Below are positions 1 to 8,125 of a stretch of DNA of 64,000 nt, one piece after another. The DNA comes from Streptomyces morookaense. GTDB taxonomy: Bacteria; Actinomycetota; Actinomycetes; Streptomycetales; Streptomycetaceae. The position numbers were made by a program, and so were the translations under genes. Within the stretch, counting starts at the first letter, position 1. The number at the start of each line of letters is the position of its first letter. Below the pieces are notes generated by a model that saw nothing but the letters and a program-made list of their open reading frames with translations, did no database searches and was not told the origin of the DNA. The stretch is taken from positions 62,001 to 126,000 of the forward strand of contig NZ_JABBXF010000018.1 of assembly GCF_013030945.1 (NCBI RefSeq), in the 5' to 3' direction.

Positions 1-201
1 ACGTCGATAGCGCCGAAGGACGCCGTGCTCGTCGACGGGGCGTTCGCGGAGGAGCTCGCGCGGAGCGGGGATGCGGCGAAGCCGGGCGAGGACGACGGCG
101 CCGGGGAGCACCGCTTCGCGCTGCAGCCGATGTGGCAGCGGCCGGTGCGGGGGCTGGGCGTGGTCGAACCGTGGCTCCTGGGCCGGAGGGGCGCCCCGTA
201 A
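1..201 (+). CDS. 3' end of an unidentified protein (partial)
   Basis: The first frame is open from base 1 to a TAA at 199-201 and encodes 66 residues; the start lies outside the window. The peptide has an acidic stretch (EDDGAGEH) and ends in WLLGRRGAP. Codon use has the expected GC-rich third positions. The final codons and the stop fall at the edge of a dispersed palindromic repeat, so the native C-terminus may have been altered by that repeat. I recognise no family from this fragment. Confidence 0.45.
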   Translation, partial: TSIAPKDAVLVDGAFAEELARSGDAAKPGEDDGAGEHRFALQPMWQRPVRGLGVVEPWLLGRRGAP

Positions 202-345
202 GGGGCGCGGGGAACTGCGCGACCGGCCACGACGCGCCCGCAGTCGAAGTGGTCGGGGCTTCGCCCCGAACCCCTGGGTGGTGCGTCGGCTGCGGGCCGG
301 TGGGGGCTTGTCGCGCAGTTCCCCGCGCCCCTGACGGGGCACGGG
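190..345. repeat. Dispersed GC-rich inverted repeat, head-to-head pair
   Basis: A 22-base unit at 202-223 (core cgcggggaactgcgcgac) is repeated in inverted orientation at 310-331, each flanked by cccgta-ggggc or ctgacggggc hairpins. The same arrangement recurs at 4224-4372, and partial copies occur at about 2458-2520, 23085-23205, 23930-23975 and 34950-34995. It lies between genes and is a Streptomyces-type interspersed palindrome that may act as a terminator or mRNA-stabilising hairpin. Confidence 0.8.
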
Positions 346-383
346 TATGGCCCCCCGCGCAGCGGCACGGCATGATCACCCCC

Positions 384-1184
384 ATGAGCGACAGCGAACA
401 CCGCTTCGGGGAGTGGGTGGCGGTCCGCCGCCACGGACACGTCGCCGAGCTGGTCCTGGACCGTCCGAAGGCCATGAACGCCGTCTCCACGGAGATGGCC
501 CGCCGCATCGCCGAGGCGACCACCGCCCTGGCCGCCGACCGCGACGTCAGGACCGTCGTCCTGACGTCCACGCACCCGCGTGCGTTCTGCGTCGGCGCCG
601 ACCTCAAGGAGCGCAACTCCCTCACCGACGCCGAGCTCGTCCGCCAGCGTCCCCTCGCCCGCGCCGCCTACACCGGAGTGCTGGAGCTGCCCGTGCCGGT
701 CGTCGCGGCCGTCCACGGGTTCGCGCTCGGCGGCGGATTCGAACTCGCCCTGTCCTGCGACGTGATCGTCGCGGACACCACCGCCGTCGTCGGCCTCCCC
801 GAGGTCTCCGTCGGCGTGATCCCCGGCGGCGGGGGCACCCAGCTGCTGCCGCGCCGCGTCGGGGCCGCCCGCGCGGCCGAACTCGTCTTCAGCGCGCGGC
901 GGGTGGACGCTTCGGAGGCCCGCGAGCTGGGCCTGGTCGACGAGCTCGTCCCGGAGGGCGAGGACCGTACCGAGGCCCTGGCCCTGGCCGCGCGCATGGC
1001 GGCCAACTCGCCCGTGGGCCTGCGCGCCGCCAAGCGGGCCCTGCGGCTCGGGCACGGGCTGGACCTGAGGACCGGGCTGGAGGTGGAGGACGCCGCGTGG
1101 CGCAGCGTCGCCTTCTCCGGCGACCGGGCCGAGGGCGTGGCCGCGTTCAACGAGAAGCGGAAGCCGGACTGGCCCGGGGAGTAG
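384..1184 (+). CDS. Enoyl-CoA hydratase/isomerase (crotonase family)
   Basis: This is a 266-residue crotonase-fold protein, the normal length for the family. The N-terminal RHGHVAELVLDRPKAMNAVS, the oxyanion-hole segment FCVGADLKER and the second oxyanion loop HGFALGGGFELALSCD are all present. The catalytic-loop region PEVSVGVIPGGGGTQLLPR carries the Glu expected of hydratases. It should hydrate trans-2-enoyl-CoA in fatty-acid or branched-chain catabolism in the cytoplasm. An ATG 12 bases upstream (372) is an alternative start; neither has a clear Shine-Dalgarno sequence. The long open frame further upstream runs through the dispersed repeat and is not coding. The exact CoA substrate cannot be deduced. 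Confidence 0.9.
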   Translation: MSDSEHRFGEWVAVRRHGHVAELVLDRPKAMNAVSTEMARRIAEATTALAADRDVRTVVLTSTHPRAFCVGADLKERNSLTDAELVRQRPLARAAYTGVLELPVPVVAAVHGFALGGGFELALSCDVIVADTTAVVGLPEVSVGVIPGGGGTQLLPRRVGAARAAELVFSARRVDASEARELGLVDELVPEGEDRTEALALAARMAANSPVGLRAAKRALRLGHGLDLRTGLEVEDAAWRSVAFSGDRAEGVAAFNEKRKPDWPGE

Positions 1185-1258
1185 CCAGGAAAGCGCAGCC
1201 GTGATGCCATGAAGCGGAATGGCCTCGGCGTTCCTACGCTGGAGTACGGGGGCTGCGC

Positions 1259-2428
1259 GTGGACGAATGCGAGGCTCGGGTGGCACAAGACGGGGAGTGC
1301 GACGTCCGGCTGCGCGCCGTGGTGGAGCTGGCGCAGGCGATGGCCGCCGCACGCACCCCGCTGGAGACCGTCGGAGCCGCGGCGGAGGGTGCCCTCCGGG
1401 CGCTGGAGGGCAGCTTCGCCGCCATCTCGGTGTGGGAGCGGGAGGCAGGCCGGCTGCGGGTGCTGGTGAACGAGGGCGAGCGCTCGGCGGGCGAGGCGCG
1501 CTTCCCTCATGACGAGTGGTACCCGGTGCACGACTTCCCGGAGATCGCCGAGTTCCTGCACGAGGAGTGGGTGGGCGGCCAGCCCCGCGCCTGGGTCGAC
1601 ACCGCCGGGGACACCGGCCCGACGGCCCACCGCCGCAGGGCGGCCGCGCTGCGCGAGCGCGGCCGCGGCTGCTGCGTCGTGGCCCCGCTCGTGCTGCACG
1701 GGCGGGCCTGGGGCGAGCTGTACGTGGCGCGGCCGGCCGGGGCGGCGGTCTTCGATGCGACGGACGTGGACTTCGCGACGGTCCTGGCGGCCGTGACGGC
1801 GGCGGGGATCGCGCAGACCGAGCGGCTGGAGGAGGTGCGCCGGCTCGCCTTCACCGATCCGCTGACCGGCCTGGCCAACCGCCGTGCGGTGGACGTGCGG
1901 CTGGAGGAGGCGGTGGAGCGGCACCAGGCGGAGGGCGTGGTCGTCAGCCTGGTGGTGTGCGACCTCAACGGGCTCAAGCATGTCAACGACACGCTCGGGC
2001 ATGCGGTCGGGGACCGGCTGCTGGAACGTTTCGGGTCGGTGCTGTCGCTGTGCGGGGCCCGGCTGCCGGGGGCACTGGCGGCGCGGCTGGGCGGGGACGA
2101 GTTCTGTCTGCTGGCGGTCGGCCCGGCGGCCGACGAGGTGGTGCGGGTCGCGTCCGAACTGTGCCGCCGGGCCGCCGAGTTGGAGCTGGGCGAGGGCGTC
2201 GCGTGCGGGGTGGCGTCCACCGGGGACCCGATCGGTCCGGTGCGGTCCGCGCGGCGGCTGTTCCGGCTCGCGGACGCGGCGCAGTACCGGGCCAAGGGGG
2301 CGCGGGCCGCGGAGCCGGTCGTTGCGGGGCGCGCGGGTGGGGTCGAGGACCCCGTGGTGCGGATGGCCGACCGGCCGCCGGTGCCGGTTACCGCGGAGCG
2401 GCGGATTTTCCGGGGGCGGGAAGCGTGA
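1259..2428 (+). CDS. cdgE: GAF-GGDEF diguanylate cyclase
   Basis: The protein has 389 residues. Residues about 15-185 look like a GAF sensor domain. A GGDEF domain follows from about 200 (FTDPLTGLANRR, then CDLNGLKHVNDTLGH), with an intact LGGDEF signature near residue 278. It should make cyclic di-GMP from two GTP, the second messenger that controls BldD and sporulation timing in Streptomyces. There is no transmembrane segment, so the sensor is cytoplasmic. The position five residues before GGDEF reads RLPG rather than RxxD, so the inhibitory I-site appears absent. The start is GTG. It follows the crotonase gene by 74 bases. The symbol is from memory of the orthologous S. coelicolor locus (SCO4931). 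Confidence 0.85.
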   Translation: MDECEARVAQDGECDVRLRAVVELAQAMAAARTPLETVGAAAEGALRALEGSFAAISVWEREAGRLRVLVNEGERSAGEARFPHDEWYPVHDFPEIAEFLHEEWVGGQPRAWVDTAGDTGPTAHRRRAAALRERGRGCCVVAPLVLHGRAWGELYVARPAGAAVFDATDVDFATVLAAVTAAGIAQTERLEEVRRLAFTDPLTGLANRRAVDVRLEEAVERHQAEGVVVSLVVCDLNGLKHVNDTLGHAVGDRLLERFGSVLSLCGARLPGALAARLGGDEFCLLAVGPAADEVVRVASELCRRAAELELGEGVACGVASTGDPIGPVRSARRLFRLADAAQYRAKGARAAEPVVAGRAGGVEDPVVRMADRPPVPVTAERRIFRGREA

Positions 2429-2439
2429 GCGGTCCGGTG

Positions 2440-2525
2440 CGGGCCGTCCTGGGCCGGTCGCGCAGTTCCTCCCCCAGCTACCGCTGGGGGTACCCCCAGC
2501 GCCCCTGACGGGGCGCGGTAGCGCG
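2440..2525. repeat. Dispersed palindrome carrying the 20-base exact repeat
   Basis: Bases 2471-2490 form a perfect copy, in reverse orientation, of the 20-mer cccccagcggtagctggggg that also occurs at 16511-16530 and 23148-23167. It is flanked by a truncated gtcgcgcagttcc unit and a cgcccctgacggggcgc hairpin. It lies between the GGDEF gene and hutH and may terminate the upstream transcript. Confidence 0.75.
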
Positions 2526-2568
2526 GCACCCCGGCATGAGAGCCCCTCCACCTGCGTTGTATCTACTA

Positions 2569-2597
2569 GTGACAGCTCGCGATTCAGTCTCTAGGGT
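2569..2597 (+). promoter_or_regulatory. Candidate hutH promoter
   Basis: GTGACA (2569-2574) and TAGGGT (2592-2597) are separated by 17 bases. This matches a housekeeping-type promoter that would start transcription within a few bases of the hutH ATG, giving a leaderless or nearly leaderless mRNA. Confidence 0.4.
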
Positions 2598-2605
2598 GCC
2601 TGAAT

Positions 2606-4150
2606 ATGGATATGCACACTGTGGTGGTGGGGACGGCCGGGACGACCGCGGACGATGTGATCGCCGTGGCGCGTCGCGGTGCGCGGGTCGTCGTGTCGGA
2701 GGAAGCGCTGGCCGCCGTGGCCGCGTCGCGGCAGGTCATCGATGATCTGGCCGCCAAACCCGAGCCCGTCTACGGCGTCTCCACCGGCTTCGGTGCCCTC
2801 GCCGTGCGCCACATCAGCCCCGACCTGCGCGCCCAGCTCCAGCGCAACATCGTGCGCTCGCACGCGGCGGGCATGGGGCCGCGGGTCGAGCGGGAGGTCG
2901 TCCGCGCGCTGATGTTCCTGCGGCTGAAGACGCTCGCCTCGGGCCGCACCGGTGTGCGTCCGCTGGTCGTCGAGACCATGGCGGCCATCCTCAACGCGGG
3001 CATCACGCCCGTGGTACACGAGTACGGCTCGCTCGGCTGCTCCGGCGACCTGGCGCCGCTGTCCCACTGCGCGCTCACCCTGATGGGAGAGGGCGAGGCC
3101 GAGGGCCCCGACGGCGTCGTGGCGCCGGCCGCGCAGCTGCTCGCCGCGCACCGCATCGAGCCCGTCGAGCTGCGCGAGAAGGAGGGCCTCGCCCTGCTCA
3201 ACGGCACCGACGGGATGCTCGGCATGCTCGTGATGGCCTGCGCCGACCTTGGTCGGCTGATCACCTCCGCCGACGTCACGGCAGCCCTCTCGCTGGAGGC
3301 CCTGCTCGGTACGGACAAGGTCCTCGCCCCCGAGCTGCACGCGATCCGCCCGCACCCGGGCCAGGCCGCGAGCGCCGCGAACATGCTGCGGGTGCTGGCC
3401 GGTTCGGGCCTGACCGGGCACCACCAGGACGATGCGCCGCGCGTGCAGGACGCGTACTCGATCCGCTGCGCGCCCCAGGTCGCCGGCGCGGGCCGGGACA
3501 CGCTGGCGTACGCCCGGCTGGTCGCCGACCGCGAGCTGGCCGCCGCCGTCGACAACCCCGTCGTGCTGCCCGACGGACGTGTGGAGTCCAACGGCAACTT
3601 CCACGGCGCCCCGGTCGCGTACGTCCTCGACTTCCTCGCCATCGCCGCGGCCGACCTCGCCTCCATCGCCGAGCGCCGCACCGACCGGCTGCTCGACAAG
3701 AACCGTTCGCACGGCCTGCCCCCGTTCCTCGCCGCGGACGCGGGCGTCGACTCGGGCCTGATGATCGCCCAGTACACCCAGGCCGCCCTGGTCAGTGAGA
3801 TGAAGCGGCTGGCCGTGCCGGCCTCGGTGGACTCGATCCCGTCCTCCGCGATGCAGGAGGACCACGTCTCCATGGGCTGGTCGGCGGCGCGCAAGCTGCG
3901 CACGTCCGTGGCGGCCCTCGCCCGCGTCGTCGCCGTCGAACTCGTCGCCGCCACGCGCGCGATCGAGCTCCGCGACGGCCTGACGCCGGCCCCGGCGACG
4001 CAGGCGGTACTGCGCGCCGTGCGCGCGGCCGGTGTGGAGGGGCCGGGGGAGGACCGCTTCCTTGCGCCGGACCTGGCGGCTGCGGAGGCGTTCGTGCGGG
4101 ACGGGAAGCTGGTGGCGGCTGTCGAGCCGGTGACGGGGGCGCTGGCCTAG
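2606..4150 (+). CDS. hutH: Histidine ammonia-lyase
   Basis: This 514-residue enzyme converts L-histidine to urocanate and ammonia, the first step of histidine catabolism. The prosthetic MIO-forming tripeptide lies in GSLGCSGDLAPLSH at residues 145-147. It reads Cys-Ser-Gly rather than the usual Ala-Ser-Gly. Other family blocks are present: the N-terminal YGVSTGFGAL, NGTDGM, and QEDHVSMGWSAARKL near the C-terminus. The length matches bacterial HAL. No other hut genes are adjacent, so the pathway is split, as is usual in Streptomyces. The ATG at 2606 is preferred; a second ATG lies at 2612. A promoter sits immediately upstream. Confidence 0.96.
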   Translation: MDMHTVVVGTAGTTADDVIAVARRGARVVVSEEALAAVAASRQVIDDLAAKPEPVYGVSTGFGALAVRHISPDLRAQLQRNIVRSHAAGMGPRVEREVVRALMFLRLKTLASGRTGVRPLVVETMAAILNAGITPVVHEYGSLGCSGDLAPLSHCALTLMGEGEAEGPDGVVAPAAQLLAAHRIEPVELREKEGLALLNGTDGMLGMLVMACADLGRLITSADVTAALSLEALLGTDKVLAPELHAIRPHPGQAASAANMLRVLAGSGLTGHHQDDAPRVQDAYSIRCAPQVAGAGRDTLAYARLVADRELAAAVDNPVVLPDGRVESNGNFHGAPVAYVLDFLAIAAADLASIAERRTDRLLDKNRSHGLPPFLAADAGVDSGLMIAQYTQAALVSEMKRLAVPASVDSIPSSAMQEDHVSMGWSAARKLRTSVAALARVVAVELVAATRAIELRDGLTPAPATQAVLRAVRAAGVEGPGEDRFLAPDLAAAEAFVRDGKLVAAVEPVTGALA

Positions 4151-4189
4151 CGCGCCCCCGTCGGGGCAACCCGTTGTCAGGGGGCGCCC

Positions 4190-4372
4190 CGTCGCCAGGG
4201 GGCGCCCCGTGCGGGGTGCGCCCCGTCAGGGGCGCGGGGAACTGCGCGACAAGCCCCCACCGGCCCGCAGCCGAGGCAGAAGCCAGGAGGTCCGGGGCGC
4301 AGCCCCGGGGACATCGACTGCGGTTGCGTCGTGGTTGCTCGCGCAGTTCCCCGCGCCCCTGACGGGGCGCCG
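4190..4372. repeat. Dispersed GC-rich inverted repeat, second head-to-head pair
   Basis: The unit cgcggggaactgcgcgac ends at 4250 and its inverted copy lies at 4339-4359, with ggggcgccccgt blocks tandemly repeated at 4185-4215. The arrangement matches 190-345. It separates the convergent hutH and small surface-protein genes and may act as a bidirectional terminator. Confidence 0.8.
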
Positions 4373-4392
4373 CCCCCCACGGGGCGCACCCG

Positions 4393-4671
4393 CTACGGCG
4401 CGCTGCTGCCGCGGCGTACGGCGGCGGTCACCAACACGCCGCCGATGCCCACGAATGCGATGCCGCCCACCAGATACGGAGTCGTGTCCACGCTGCCGGT
4501 GTCCGCGAGGGCAACCGGCTCCGGCGCCGGTGCCTGGCCCTGGGGCGCGGCCCCAGCAGTGGTGGCCGCACCGGCGCGCTCGCCCGTGGCGTGCGCGCTC
4601 GGCACGCACCACACCGCGCACAACACTGCACCTGCGGCGACGGCGGTGAGCAGCGGACGGCGTGCGGTCAC
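4393..4671 (-). CDS. Small LAXTG-anchored surface protein (putative class E sortase substrate)
   Basis: The 92-residue product has an N-terminal signal peptide (RR then a hydrophobic run, cleavage likely after SAHA) and a short Ala/Pro/Gly-rich spacer. A sorting signal follows: LADTG at residues 55-59, a hydrophobic segment (YLVGGIAFVGIGGVLVTAAV) and a basic tail (RRGSS). LAXTG is the pentapeptide used by class E sortases in high-GC Gram-positives, so the mature roughly 30-residue peptide is probably linked to peptidoglycan. The start is GTG with GAGGGG upstream. The gene is divergent from the L,D-transpeptidase, itself a cell-wall enzyme. Its function beyond surface display is unknown. Confidence 0.75.
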   Translation of the reverse strand: MTARRPLLTAVAAGAVLCAVWCVPSAHATGERAGAATTAGAAPQGQAPAPEPVALADTGSVDTTPYLVGGIAFVGIGGVLVTAAVRRGSSAP

Positions 4672-4896
4672 GGGATGAATCCCCCTCGGAGCGCAGGAGT
4701 TCGGGGGTCGTGGAGCGGCGGCGCGTCCCGACTGACACGATGTTAGTGACAGGGGCGGGTGCTGGGGAAGCCGAGTCCACCGCTCGATACGGGGCCGGGG
4801 CGCCCGGAGGGGCTCCCCCTATCAGGGCCCCGGTTGCGCTGTCCGCCCCCCGAGGGGCTTTACTGGCGTGGTCTTCCCCACACTTGGCCGACGAGT

Positions 4897-4922
4897 GGAA
4901 CGGACGATTCGGTGTATGCGTT
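4897..4922 (+). promoter_or_regulatory. Candidate ECF-sigma promoter for the L,D-transpeptidase
   Basis: GGAAC (4897-4901), a 17-base spacer and CGTT (4919-4922) match the general pattern of ECF sigma promoters such as those of the cell-envelope-stress sigma factor SigE. It lies about 75 bases upstream of a cell-wall cross-linking enzyme, which suits envelope-stress control. Confidence 0.4.
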
Positions 4923-4997
4923 CCTCAGCAGTAGCCGGGAGACGTGTTGCACCACGAGCCCCACGAACGGCCCGGGGGACTTAGGGGTCCAGGAGCA

Positions 4998-6269
4998 ATG
5001 GAGAAGCGTGTGATGACCTACGGCAAGCGCCGCAAAGCCCTGGTGGCGGCGGCCGCTGTGCTCGGCGGTGTACTGACCCTCGCCGCATGCGGCGGCGACG
5101 GCGACGGCAAGAACGGCGGCTCCGGGGACGGGAAGTCGCAGAACCAGGTGGATGCGCAGGCTGCGAAGGACGCCTCCAAGGCCCAGATCAAGATCACGCC
5201 CAAGGGCGGCACCACCGACGCCGGCATCACCACCGACGCCGTTCAGGTCACCGTCACCGACGGCGAACTCACCAGCGTCAAGCTGACGGACGACAAGGGC
5301 ACCGCGGTCGAGGGCACCCTGGCGGCGGACAAGAAGAGCTGGAAGCCGAGCAAGCAGCTGGAGCGGTCGACCAAGTACAAGATCGTCGCCGAGGCGAAGG
5401 ACGACAAGGACCGCAAGGCCACAGAGAACTCGTCCTTCTCCACGGTCTCGCCCGCCAACAGCTTCATCGGCTCCTTCACCCCGGAGGAGAACTCGACCGT
5501 CGGCGTCGGCATGCCGGTGTCGATCGAGTTCGACAAGCCGATCAAGGACCGCAAGGCCGTCCAGTCGCACCTGGAGGTCAGCTCCAACAGCGGCCAGAAG
5601 GTCGTCGGCCACTGGTTCAGCGACCAGCGCCTGGACTTCCGTCCCCAGGAGTACTGGAAGGCCGGTTCCGAGGTCACCCTGAAGATGGAGCTGGGCGGCG
5701 TCGAGGGCGCCCCCGGCATCAAGGGCGTCCAGAACAAGACGGTCAAGTTCACGATCGGCCGCTCCCAGGTCTCCACGGTCGACGCCAAGACGCACCAGAT
5801 GACGGTCGTGCGCGACGGCAAGACCCTCAAGACCATCCCGATCTCGGCGGGCAGCCCCGACAACCCCACGTACAACGGCCAGATGGTGATCTCCGAGAAG
5901 TTCAAGGAGACCCGCATGGACGGCTCGACCGTCGGCTTCACCAAGGGCGACGGCAAGGGCGAGTACGACATCAAGGACGTCCCGCACGCCATGCGGCTGT
6001 CCACGTCGGGCACCTTCATCCACGGCAACTACTGGGGCAGCGGCGTCTTCGGCGTGGCCAACACCAGCCACGGCTGCGTCGGCCTGCAGGACGCCCAGGG
6101 CGCCAACGACCCGTCCACGTCGGGTGCGTGGTTCTACGACAACTCGATCATCGGCGACGTCGTCATCGTGAAGAACTCCGACGACAAGACGATCAAGCCG
6201 GACAACGGCCTCAACGGCTGGAACATGGACTGGAAGGACTGGGTCGCGGGCAGCGCGACCGGTTCCTGA
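4998..6269 (+). CDS. Lipoprotein L,D-transpeptidase with Ig-like domains
   Basis: This protein makes 3-3 (meso-DAP to DAP) peptidoglycan cross-links outside the membrane. A lipoprotein signal ends in the lipobox LAAC. Two Ig-like modules follow (about residues 55-265), then a YkuD catalytic domain. Its signature runs from HGNYWG to TSHGCVGL, placing the nucleophile at Cys360 when counted from 4998. The 423-residue length and architecture match actinobacterial Ldt enzymes. Possible starts are ATG 4998, GTG 5010 and ATG 5013; AGGAG at 4991-4995 fits the later two better, and all keep the signal peptide. A strong hairpin follows the gene. Confidence 0.92.
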   Translation: MEKRVMTYGKRRKALVAAAAVLGGVLTLAACGGDGDGKNGGSGDGKSQNQVDAQAAKDASKAQIKITPKGGTTDAGITTDAVQVTVTDGELTSVKLTDDKGTAVEGTLAADKKSWKPSKQLERSTKYKIVAEAKDDKDRKATENSSFSTVSPANSFIGSFTPEENSTVGVGMPVSIEFDKPIKDRKAVQSHLEVSSNSGQKVVGHWFSDQRLDFRPQEYWKAGSEVTLKMELGGVEGAPGIKGVQNKTVKFTIGRSQVSTVDAKTHQMTVVRDGKTLKTIPISAGSPDNPTYNGQMVISEKFKETRMDGSTVGFTKGDGKGEYDIKDVPHAMRLSTSGTFIHGNYWGSGVFGVANTSHGCVGLQDAQGANDPSTSGAWFYDNSIIGDVVIVKNSDDKTIKPDNGLNGWNMDWKDWVAGSATGS

Positions 6270-6283
6270 CCCCGGTCGGAACA

Positions 6284-6316
6284 GGGCCCTCCCGGCGGGA
6301 TGCCGCCGGGAGGGCC
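6284..6316 (+). terminator. Rho-independent-type hairpin after the L,D-transpeptidase
   Basis: A perfect inverted repeat, gggccctcccggcgg with its complement around a GATG loop, lies 15 bases after the stop and also separates the convergent P450 gene. Confidence 0.75.
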
Positions 6317-6342
6317 TTTGCGTTTCCCGGCGGATGCAGGGC

Positions 6343-7806
6343 TCACCGCCGCTCCGCCACCATCGGCAGCGTGTCCGGATGGATCTCCGCCCGGGCCACC
6401 GCCCGCACCTGGACGCCCGGGGCCGGGCGGAGGCGCCAGTGGCGGCAGATCACGGCGGCGGCGACCGTCATCTCGGTGAGGGCGAACGCGTCGCCGATGC
6501 ACTTGTGGGCGCCCGCCCCGAAGGGGAGGAAGGCGCCCCGGGGGAGGTCGCGGCAGCGGTCCGGGAGCCAGCGGTCGGGATCGAAGCGGTAGGGGTCGGG
6601 GTGCCAACGGGCGTCGTGGTGCAGGGCGTACGGGCTGTAGAGGATCTCCGCACCGGCCGGGACCGTCACCGCGCCCAGCCGGACAGGGGACCTGGCGCGG
6701 CGGGTGATCAGCCAGGGTGCGTAGCGGCGCAGGGTCTCCAGGATGACGCGCGTGGTGAACTCCAGCCGCGGCAGGTCCTCGTGGCGCGGCGGGCGGCCTA
6801 CCAGCACCGTGTCGACCTCGGCATGGACCCGTGCCTCCAGTTCGGGATGGCGGCCGAGCTCATGGAAGAACCAGGCCAGGGAGGCCCCGGTGGTCTCCAC
6901 TCCCGCCATGGCGATGCTCGTCACGTGATCCTGGAACTGGCGGGCGGTCAGGCCGGGTTCGCCTTCAGCGGGCCCCTCCTGCGGTGCGAGGAGGACGGAC
7001 AGCATGCCCGCCCGGCCCGCGCGCTGCGCCGCCACCGCCTCCGCGACGAGCTCCGCCATCGTCCTGCGGGCCTGCTCGAAGCGGCGGTTGCCCGGGGTGG
7101 GCAGGCGCGCCCACCACTCGGGCAGGATCATGCGGACCATCATGCCGCGCGTGAGCACCGGCAGGGCCTGCTGGAACGCCTCGCCGGAGCGGGACTCCAG
7201 GCTGTCCGGGAGCAGGGTGCGGGTGACGACCGCGAGCGAGTAGTCGTTCATCGCGTGGTCCACCGCGACCGTCCGGCCCGGTACCCAGCCGGACACGATG
7301 CTCTGCGCGACATGACGCATGACCGGGACGCAGGCGGCGACGCGCTGCCGGCTGAACGCGGGCTGGATGACGCGCCGTTGGCTGCGGTGCAGCGCGCCCG
7401 ATGTCGCCGCGAGCCCCTCCCCGAGGAAGGCGGACGCCTTGTCGAAGAGCCGCCCGCGCGAGAAGTCCCGCGCGCCGTCGACGAGGACGTGCCGCACGAG
7501 TGCCGGGTGCGTGACGGCGTACGCGGGCAGCCGGCCCAGGCGGATCCGGACGACGTCGCCGTGGGCCGTCAGCGACGTGACGAACTCCAGCGGGCGCCGC
7601 ATCAGGACGGGCGTGTGACCGAGGACCGGCCAGGCGCCGGGTGCCGCGGGCGCGGCGACAGGGTTCCCGATCGGACCGCCGGTCGGACTGCCGGTTGCGA
7701 TGTCGGTTGCGTTGCCGGCCGAGTCGTCGATCGGACAGCCCGTCGGGCTGTGGGCGGCCGGACTGTCGGCCGGATTGCCGGCCGGACGCTGCAGAGGTGT
7801 TGCCAC
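6343..7806 (-). CDS. Cytochrome P450
   Basis: The 487-residue monooxygenase has all P450 landmarks: the I-helix oxygen-binding motif AGVETTG, the K-helix ETLRR (ExxR), and the haem loop FLPFGAGAHKCIGDAFA with the thiolate ligand at Cys436. The sequence is closest in style to the class that includes pentalenene oxygenases, though the substrate is unknown. No ferredoxin, reductase or terpene synthase gene is adjacent. The first about 55 residues are an unusual low-complexity stretch rich in G-N-P-T-D (for example GSPTGGPIGNPV) before the normal proline-rich start of the fold at GAWPVLGHTP. A shorter native start is therefore possible, but no good internal start with a ribosome site is obvious. 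Confidence 0.93.
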   Translation of the reverse strand: MATPLQRPAGNPADSPAAHSPTGCPIDDSAGNATDIATGSPTGGPIGNPVAAPAAPGAWPVLGHTPVLMRRPLEFVTSLTAHGDVVRIRLGRLPAYAVTHPALVRHVLVDGARDFSRGRLFDKASAFLGEGLAATSGALHRSQRRVIQPAFSRQRVAACVPVMRHVAQSIVSGWVPGRTVAVDHAMNDYSLAVVTRTLLPDSLESRSGEAFQQALPVLTRGMMVRMILPEWWARLPTPGNRRFEQARRTMAELVAEAVAAQRAGRAGMLSVLLAPQEGPAEGEPGLTARQFQDHVTSIAMAGVETTGASLAWFFHELGRHPELEARVHAEVDTVLVGRPPRHEDLPRLEFTTRVILETLRRYAPWLITRRARSPVRLGAVTVPAGAEILYSPYALHHDARWHPDPYRFDPDRWLPDRCRDLPRGAFLPFGAGAHKCIGDAFALTEMTVAAAVICRHWRLRPAPGVQVRAVARAEIHPDTLPMVAERR

Positions 7807-8125
7807 CCGCTTCCCCCTCCCCCCTCCGCCACGCAGTGAACGCGCAGCGTATTTACGCGACTACTCAACGCTACCCAGACTCCTGGTCAATACACCGACA
7901 CGCTGAAAACACGCTGAAATCGGTGCGCACGGTGCTGCTGAACCAGGCGTGCGCTCCGTGCCTGCGCAGACCGAACTCGGCCACACAGGTGGCGAGTTCG
8001 CGGCAGCACACGGTTCCGACTGCGAACCGGCCCCGGGAGCAGCGCGCACCGTCCGCAAGAATGGAGGCGTACGCACATGCGTACGCGCCCGCAAACGCGG
8101 CGCACGTCCGTAGGAAAGAGAGACC
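7807..8125. other. Intergenic region between divergent P450 and DUF2786 genes
   Basis: About 320 bases, distinctly richer in A/T than the surroundings around 7855-7930, hold the 5' regions of both divergent genes. Two acgctgaaa direct repeats lie at about 7898-7918, and catgcgtacgcg lies near 8078. I see no convincing promoter hexamers or RNA gene. Confidence 0.4.

Noticed and set aside
668..2551. Minus-strand frames antisense to enoyl-CoA hydratase and the GGDEF gene
   Set aside because: The recognised plus-strand genes have clear motifs; the antisense product is a low-complexity GC artefact.
4401..4780. Plus-strand frame across the sortase-substrate gene
   Set aside because: It is antisense to a protein with a complete signal peptide and LADTG sorting signal and overlaps the dispersed repeat.
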